Shown here piece after piece: positions 51,801 to 61,300 of a DNA stretch of 64,000 bases (its first letter is position 1; each line of letters begins with the position of its first letter). A program made the position numbers and the translations under genes. The stretch lies in NCBI GenBank assembly GCA_945910005.1, contig CAMDTW010000523.1, positions 248,001-312,000 on the forward strand. Direction: 5' to 3'. Source of the DNA: Isoperla grammatica. Lineage: Eukaryota > Arthropoda > Insecta > Plecoptera > Perlodidae. The notes beneath the pieces are model-generated. The model was not told the DNA's origin. It saw nothing but the letters and a program-made list of their open reading frames with translations, and searched no databases.

Positions 51801-54800
51801 TATGCAGGGTCTTATATGCTGAGTCTTATATGCTGGGTCTAATATGCTGGGTCTTATATGCTGGGTCTTATACGCTGGGTCTTATATGCTGAGTCTTATA
51901 TGCAGGGTCTTATATGCAGGGTCTTATATGCTGAGTTGATATGCAGGGTGTTATATGCAGGGTCTTATATGCTGAGTCTTATATGCTGGGTCTAATATGC
52001 TGGGTCTTATATGCTGGGTTTTATATGCTGGGTCTTATATGCTGAGTCTTATATGCAGGGTCTTATATGCAGGGTCTTATATGCTGAGTCTTATATGCAG
52101 GGTCTTATATGCTGGGTCTTATATGCTGGGTCTTATATGCTAGGTGTTATATGCTGAGTCTTATATGCAGGGTCTTATATGCAGGGTCTTATATGCTGAG
52201 TCTTATATGCTGGGTCTTATATGCAGGTTCTTATATGCTGAGTCTTATATGCTGAGTCTTATATGCTGAAACTTATATGCTGAGTCTTATATCCTGGGTC
52301 TTATATGCTGGGTCTTATATGCTGGGTCTTATATGCTGGGTTTTATATGCTGTGTCTTAAATGCTGAGTCTTATATGCTGGGTCTTATATGCTGAGTCTT
52401 ATATGCTGAGTCTTATATGCTGGGTCTTATATGCTGGGTCTTATATGCTGGGTCTTATATGCTGAGTCTTAAATGCTGGGTCTTATATGCTGGGTCTTAT
52501 ATGCTGGGTCTTATATGCTGGGTCTTATATGCTGAGTCTTATATGCAGGTTCTTATATGATGAGTCTTATATGCTGAGTCTTATATGCTGAGTCTTATAT
52601 GCAGGTTCTTATATGCTGGGTCTTATATGCTGAGTCTTATATGCTGGGTCTTATATGCTGGGTCTTATATGCAGGTTCTTATATGCTGGGTCTTATATGC
52701 TGGGTCTTAAATGCTGGGTCTTATATGCTGGGTCTTATATGCTGAGTCTTATATGCAGGTTCTTATATGCTGGGTCTTATATGCTGGGTCTTATATGCTG
52801 GGTCTTATAAGCAGGGTCTTATATGCTGAGTCTTATATGCTGAGTCTTATATGCTGGGTCTTATATGCTGGGTCTTATATGCTGGGTCTTATATGCAGGG
52901 TCTTATATGCTGAGTCTTATATGCTGGGTCTTATATGCTGGGTCTTATATGCTGGGTCTTATATGCAGGGTCTAATATGCTTAGTCTTATATGCTGAGTC
53001 TTATATGCTGGGTCTTATATGCTGGGATTTATATGCTGGGTCTTATATGCAGGGTCTTATATGTTGAGTCTTATATGCTGGGTCTAATATGCTGGGTCTT
53101 ATATGCTGGGTCTTATATGCTGGGTCTTATATGCTGAGTCTTATATGCTGAGTCTTATATGTTGGGTCTTATATGCTGAGTCTTATATGCTAAGTCTTTA
53201 TGCTGGGTCTTATATGCTGAGTCTTATAAGCAGGTTCTTATATGCTGAGTCTTAAATGCAGGTTCTTATATGCAGGTTCTTATATGCAGGTTCTTATATG
53301 CTGAGTCTTATATGCAGGTTCTTATATGCTGGGTCTTATATGCTGAGTCCTTAATGCTGGGTCTTATATGCTGAGTCTTATATGCAGGTTCTTATATGAT
53401 GAGTCTTATATGCTGAGTCTTATATGCTGAGTCTTACATGCTGGGTCTTATATGCTGGGTCTTATATGCCGGGTCTTATATGCTGGGTCTTATATGCTGA
53501 GTCTTATTTGCTGAGTCTTATATGCTGAGTCTTATATGCTGAGTCTTATATGCTGAGTCTTATATGCTGAGTCTTATATGCTGAGTCTTATATGCTGAGT
53601 CTTATATGATAGGTTATATGCTGAGTCTTATATGCTGGGTTATATGCTGGGTCTTATATGCAGGTTCTTATATGCAGAGTCTTATATGCTGAGTCTTATA
53701 TGCTGAGTCTTATATGCTGAGTCTTATATGCTGGGTCTTATATGCTGGGTCTTATATGCTGGGTCTTATATGCTGGGTCTTATATGCTGAGTCTTATATG
53801 CAGGGTCTTATATGCAGGGTCTTATATGCTGAGTCTCATATGCTAAGTTTTATATGCTGGGTCTTACATGCTGGGTCTTATATGCTGGGCCTTATATGAA
53901 GGTTCTTATATGCTGAGTCTTATATGCTGAGTCTTATGTGCTGGGTCTTATATGCTGAGTCTTATATGCTGGGTCTTATATGCTGAGTCTTATATGCTAG
54001 GTCTTATATGCTGGGTCTTATATGCTGAGTCTTATATGCAGGGTCTTATATGCAGGGTCTTATATGCTGAGTCTTATATGCTAAGTCTTAAATGCTGGGT
54101 CTGATATGCTGAATCTAATATGCTGGGTCTAATTTGCTGGGTCTTATATGCTGAGTCTAATATTCAGGGTCTTATATGCAGGGTCTTATATGCTGAGTCT
54201 TATATGCTGGGTCTTATATGCTGGGCCTTATATGCTGGGTCTTATATGCTGGGTCTTATATGCTGGGTCTTATATGCTGGGTCTTATATGCAGGGTCTTA
54301 TATGCTGAGTCTTATTTGCTAAGTCTTATATGCTGGGTCTTATATGCTGGGTCTTATATGCAGGGTCTTATATGCTGAGTCTTATATGCTGGGTCTTATA
54401 TGCTGGGTCTTATATGCTGGGTCTTATATGCGGGTTCTTATATGCTGAGTCTTATATGCTGAGTCTTATATGCTGAGTCTTATATGCTGGGTCTTATATG
54501 CTGGGTCTTATATGCTGGGTCTTATATGCTGGGTCTTATATGCTGGGTCTTATATGCTGGGTTTTATATGCTGGGTCTTAAATGCTGAGTCTTATATGCT
54601 GGGTCTTATATGCTGAGTCTTATATGCTGAGTCTTATATGCTGGGTCTTATATTCTGGGTCTTATATGCTTGGTCTTATATGCTGAGTCTTATATGCTGG
54701 GTCTTATATGCTGGGTCTTATATGCTGGGTCTTATATGCTGGGTCTTATATGCTGAGTCTTATATGCAGGTTCTTATATGCTGAGTCTTATATGCTGAGT

Positions 54801-57800
54801 CTTATATGCTGAGTCTTATATGCAGGTTCTTATATGCTGGGTCTTATATGCTGAGTCTTATATGCTGGGTCTTATATGCTGGGTCTTATATGCTGGGTCT
54901 TATATGCTGGGTCTTATATGCAGGGTCTTATATGCTGAGTCTTATATGCTGGGTCTTATATGCTGGGTCTTATATGCTGGGTCTTATATGCAGGGTCTGA
55001 TATGCTTAGTCTTATATGCTGAGTCTTATATGCTGGGTCTTATATGCTGGGATTTATATGCTGGGTCTTATATGCAGGGTCTTATATGTTGAGTCTTATA
55101 TGCTGGGTCTAATATGCTGGGTCTTATATGCTGGGTCTTATATGCTGGGTCTTATATGCTGAGTCTTATATGCTGAGTCTTATATGTTGGGTCTTATATG
55201 CTGAGTCTTATATGCTAAGTCTTATATGCTGGGTCTTATATGCTGAGTCTTATAAGCAGGTTCTTATATGCTGAGTCTTAAATGCAGGTTCTTATATGCA
55301 GGTTCTTATATGCAGGTTCTTATATGCTGAGTCTTAAATGCAGGTTCTTATATGCTGGGTCTTATATGCTGAGTCCTTAATGCTGGGTCTTATATGCTGA
55401 GTCTTATATGCAGGTTCTTATATGATGAGTCTTATATGCTTAGTCTTATATGCTGAGTCTTACATGCTGGGTCTTATATGCTGGGTCTTATATGCCGGGT
55501 CTTATATGCTGGGTCTTATATGCTGAGTCTTACATGCTGAGTCTTATATGCTGAGTCTTATATGCTGAGTCTTATATGCTGAGTCTTATATGCTAAGTCT
55601 TATATGCTGAGTCTTATATGCTGAGTCTTATATGCTGGGTTATATGCTGGGTCTTATATGCAGGTTCTTATATGCAGAGTCTTATATGCTGAGTCTTATA
55701 TGCTGAGTCTTATATGCTGAGTCTTATATGCTGGGTCTTATATGCTGGGTCTTATATGCAGGGTCTTATATGCTGGGTCTTATATGCTGAGTCTTATATG
55801 CAGGGTCTTATATGCAGGGTCTTATATGCTGAGTCTCATATGCTAAGTTTTATATGCTGGGTCTTACATGCTGGGTTTTATATGCTGGGCCTTATATGAA
55901 GGTTCTTATATGCTGAGTCTTATATGCTGAGTCTTATGTGCTGGGTCTTATATGCTGAGTCTTATATGCTGGGTCTTATATGCTGAGTCTTATATGCTGG
56001 GTCTTATATGCTGGGTCTTATATGCTGAGTCTTATATGCAGGGTCTTATATGCAGGGCCTTATATGCTGAGCCTTATATGCTAAGTCTTAAATGCTGGGT
56101 CTTATATGCTGAATCTAATATGCTGGGTCTAATATGCTGGGTCTTATATGCTGAGTCTTATATGCAGGGTCTTATATGCAGGGTCTTATATGCTGAGTCT
56201 TATATGCTGGGTCTTTTATGCTGGGTCTTATATGCTGGGTCTTATATGCTGGGTCTTATATGCTGGGTCTTATATGCAGGGTCTTATATGCTGAGTCTTA
56301 TTTGCTGAGTCTTATATGCTGGGTCTTATATGCTGGGTCTTATATGCAGGGTCTTATATGCTGAGTCTTATATGCTGGGTCTTATATGCTGGGTCTTATA
56401 TGCTGGGTCTTATATGCGGGTTCTTATATGCTGAGTCTTATATGCTGGGTCTTATATGCTGGGTCTTATATGCAGGGTCTTATATGCTGAGTCTTATATG
56501 CTGAGTCTTATATGCTGGGTCTTATATGCTGGGTCTTATATGCTGGGTCTTATATGCAGGGTCTTAAATGCTCAGTCTTATATGCTGGGTCTAATATGCT
56601 GGGTCTTATATGCTGGGTCTTATATGCTGGGTCTTATATGCTGGGTCTTATATGCTGAGTCTTATATGCTGAGTCTTATATGCTGGGTCTTATATGCTGA
56701 GTCTTATATGCTGGTTTTTATATGCTGGGTCTTATATGCTGAGTCTTATATGCAGGTTCTTATATGCTGAGTCTTAAATGCAGGTTCTTATATGCAGGTT
56801 CTTATATGCTGAGTCTTATATGCAGGTTCTTAAATGCTGGGTCTTATATGCTGAGTCTTATATGCTGGGTCTTATATGCTGAGTCTTATATGCAGGTTCT
56901 TATATGATGAGTCTTATATGATGAGTCTCATATGCTGACTCTTATATGCTGACCCTTACATGCTGGGTCTTATATGCTAAGTCTTATATGCCGGGTCTTA
57001 TATGCTGGGTCTTATATGCTGAGTCTTATATGCTGGGTCTCATATGCTGAATCTAATATGCTGGGTCTAATATGCTGGGTCTTAAATGCTGAGTCTTATA
57101 TGCAGGGTCTTATATGCAGGGTCTTATATGCTGAGTCTTATATGCTGGGTCTAATATGCTGGGTCTTATATGCTGGGTCTTATACGCTGGGTCTTATAAG
57201 CTGAGTCTTATATGCAGGGTCTTATATGCAGGGTCTTATATGCTAAGTCTTATATGCAGGGTCTTATATGCAGGGTCTTATATGCTGATTCTTATATGCT
57301 GGGTCTAATATGCTGGGTCTTATATGCTGGGTCTTATATGCTGGGTCTTATATGCTGAGTCTAATATGCAGGGTCTTATATGCAGGGTCTTATATGCTGA
57401 GTCTTATATGCAGGGTCTTATATGCTGGGTCTTATATGCTGGGTCTTATATGCTGGGTCTTATATGCTGAGTCTTATATGCAGGGTCTTATATGCAGGGT
57501 CTTATATGCTAAGTCTTATATGCTTAGTCTTATATGCTGGGTCTTATATGCTGAGTCTTATATGCTGGGTCTTATATGCAGGTTCTTATATGCTGAGTCT
57601 TATATGCTGAGTCTTATATGCTGAGTCTTATATGCTGAGTCTTATATTCTGGGTCTTATATTCTGGGTCTTATATGCTGGGTCTTATATGCTGGGTCTTA
57701 TATGCTGGGTCTTATATGCTGGGTCTTATATGCTGGGTCTTAAATGCTGAGTCTTATATGCTGGGTCTTATATGCTGGGTCTTATAGGCTGGGTCTTATA

Positions 57801-58373
57801 TGCTGGGTCATATATGCTGAGTCTTATATGCTGGGTATTATATGCTGGGTCTTATATGCTGAGTCTTATATGCTGGGTCTTATATGCTGGGTCTTATACG
57901 CTAGGTCTTATTTGCTGGGTCTTATATGCTGAGTCTTATATGCTGGGTCTTATATGCTAAGTCTCATATTCTGAGTCTTATATGCTGAGTCTTATATGCT
58001 GAGTCTTAAACGCTAAGTCTTATATGCAGGTTCTCATATGCTGAGTCTTATATGCTGAGTCTTATATGCTGAGTCTTATATGCAGGTTCATATATGCTGG
58101 GTCTTATATGCTGAGTCTTATATGCTTGGTCTTATATGCTGTGTCTTATATGCAGGTTCTTATATGCTGAGTCTTATATGCTGAGTCTGGTATGCTGAGT
58201 CTTATATGCAGATTCTTATATGCTGGGTCTTATATGCTTAATCTTATTCTGGGTCTTATATGCTGGGTCTTATATGCAGGGTCTTAAATGCTCAGTCTTA
58301 AATGCTGTGTCTAATTTGCTGGGTCTTATATGCTGGGTCTAATATGCTGGGTCTTATATGCTGGGTCTTATAT
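45537..58373 (+). repeat. Higher-order repeat, copy C
   Basis: Landmarks follow copy B at offset 30,092 from 45537 to about 49.19 kb, then 30,022, then 30,065, then 29,869. The steps are whole-unit changes: 5 units fewer near 49.2 kb, 3 units more near 50.99 kb, one extra base at 51.2 kb, and 14 units fewer near 54.88 kb. Near 57 kb it continues as copy A does around 12 kb, without the 3,806-bp duplication seen in B. It stops following copy A at about 58373, where A has a CAGGTT-type unit (13061) and C has GAG-type units. It is more diverged from A and B than they are from each other. Confidence 0.85.
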
Positions 58374-61300
58374 GCTGAGTCTTATATGCTGAGTCTTATA
58401 TGCTGGGTCTTATATGCTGAGTCTTATATGCTGGTTTTTATATGCTGGGTCTTATATGCTGAGTCTTGTATGCAGGTTCTTATATGCTGAGTCTTATATG
58501 CTGGGTCTTATATGCTGAGTCTTATATGCAGGTTCTTATATGATGAGTCCTTTATGATGAGTCTCATATGCTGACTCTTATATGCTGACCCTTACATGCT
58601 GGGTCTTATATGCTGGGTCTTATATGTCGGGTCTTATATGCTGGGTCTTAAATGCTGAGTCTTATATGCTGGGTCTTATATGCTGAATCTAATATGCTGG
58701 ATCTAATATGCTGGGTCTTATATGCTGAGTCTTATATGCAGGGTCTTATATGCAGGGTCTTATATGCTGAGTCTTATATGCTGGTTCTAATATGCTGGGT
58801 CTTATATGCTGGGTCTTATACGCTGGGTCTTATATGCTGAGTCTTATATGCAGGGTCTTATATGCAGGGTCTTATATGCTAAGTCTTATATGCAGGGTCT
58901 TATATGCAGGGTCTTATATGCTGAGTCTTATATGCTGGGTCTAATATGCTGGGTCTTATATGCTGGGTCTTATATGCTGGGTCTTATATGCTGAGTCTTA
59001 TATGCAGGGTCTTATATGCAGGGTCTTATATGCTGAGTCTTATATGCAAGGTCTTATATGCTGGGTCTTATATGCTGGGTCTTATATGCTGGGTCTTATA
59101 TGCTGAGTCTTATATGCAGGGTCTTATATGCAGGGTTTTATATGCTGAGTCTTATATGCTTAGTCTTATATGCTGGGTCTTATATGATAAGTCTTATATG
59201 CTGGGTCTTATATGCAGGTTCTTATATGCTGAGTCTTATATGCTGAGTCTTATATGCTGAGTCTTATATGCTGAGTCTTATATGCTGGGTCTTAAATGCT
59301 GGGTCTTATATGCTGGGTCTTATATGCTGGGTCTTATATGCTGGGTCTTATATGCTGGGTCTTATATGCTGGGTCTTAAATGCTGAGTCTTATATGCTGG
59401 GTCTTATATGCTGAGTCTTATATGCTGAGTCTTATATGCTGGGTCTTATATGCTGGGTCTTATATGCTAGGTCTTATATGCTGAGTCTTATATGCTGGGT
59501 CTTATATGCTGGGTCTTATATGCTGAGTCTTATATGCTGGGTCTTATATGCTGGGTCTTATACGCTAGGTCTTATATGCTGGGTCTTATATGCTGAGTCT
59601 TATACGCTGGGTCTTATATGCTAAGTCTCATATGCTGAGTCTTATATGCTGAGTCTTATATGCTGAGTCTTATACGCTGAGTCTTATATGCAGGTTCTTA
59701 TATGCTGAGTCTTATATGCTGAGTCTTATATGCTGAGTCTTATATGCTGGGTCTTATATGCTGGGTCTTATATGCAGGGTCTTATATGTTGAGTCTTATA
59801 TGCTGGGTCTAATATGCTGGGTCTTATATGCTGGGTCTTATATGCTGGGTCTAATATGCTGGGTCTTATATGCTGGGTCTTACATGCTGAGTCTTTTATG
59901 CAGGTTCTTATATGCTGAGTCTTATATGCTGAGTCTTATTTGCTGGGTCTTATATGCAGGTTCTTATACGCTGAGTCTTATATGCTGAGTCTTATATGCT
60001 GGTTCTTATATGCAGGTTCTTATATGCTGAGTCTTATATGCTGGGTCTTATATGCTGGGTCTTATATGCTGGGTCTTATATGCTGGGTCTTATATACTGA
60101 GTCTTATATGCTGGGTCTAATATGCTGGGTCTTATATGCAGGTTCTTATATGCTAAGTCTTATATGCAGGTTCTTATATGCTGAGTCTTATATGCTGAGT
60201 CTTATATGCTGGGTCTTATATGCAGGTTCTTATATGCTGAGTCTTATATGCTGGGTCTTATATGCAGGTTCTTATATGCTGAGTCTTATATGCAGAGTCT
60301 TATATGCTGGGTCTTATATGCTGGGTCTTATATGCTGGATCTTATATGCTGAGTCTTATATGCTGGGTCTAATGTGCTAGGTCTTATATGCAGGTTCTTA
60401 TATGCTGAGCCTTATATGCAGGTTCTTATATGCTGAGTCTTATATGCTGAGTCTTATATGCTGGGTCTTATATGCAGGTTCTTATATGCTGAGTCTTATA
60501 TGCTGGGTCTTATATGCTGGGTCTAATATGCTGGGTCTTATATGCTTGGGTCTTATATGCTGAGTCTTATATGCTGCGTCTTATATTCTGGGTCTTATAT
60601 GCTAAGTCTTATATGCTGAGTCTTATATGCAGGGTCTTATATGCAGGGTCTTATATGCTGAGTCTTATATGCTAAGTCTTAAATGCTGGGTCTTATATGC
60701 TGAATCTAATATGCTGGGTCTAATATGCTGGGTCTTATATGCTGAGTCTTATATGCAGGGTCTTATATGCAGGGTCTTATATGCTGAGTCTTTTATGCTG
60801 GGTCTTATATGCTGGGTCTTATATGCTGGGTCTTATATGCTGAGTCTTATATGCTGGGTCTTATATGCTGGGTCTTATATGCAGGGTCTTATATGCTGAG
60901 TCTTATATGCTGGGTCTTATATGCTGGGTCTTATATGCTGGGTCTTATATGCGGGTTCTTATATGCTGAGTCTTATATGCTGGGTCTTATATGCTGGGTC
61001 TTATATGCAGGGTCTTATATGCTGAGTCTTATATGCTGAGTCTTATATGCTGGGTCTTATATGCTGGGTCTTATATGCTGGGTCTTATATGCTGGGTCTT
61101 ATATGCAGGGTCTTAAATGCTCAGTCTTATATGCTGGGTCTAATATGCTGGGTCTTATATGCTGGGTCTTATATGCTGGGTCTTATATGCTGGGTCTTAT
61201 ATGCTGAGTCTTATATGCTGAGTCTTATATGCTGGGTCTTATATGCTGAGTCTTATATGCTGGTTTTTATATGCTGGGTCTTATATGCTGGGTCTTATAT

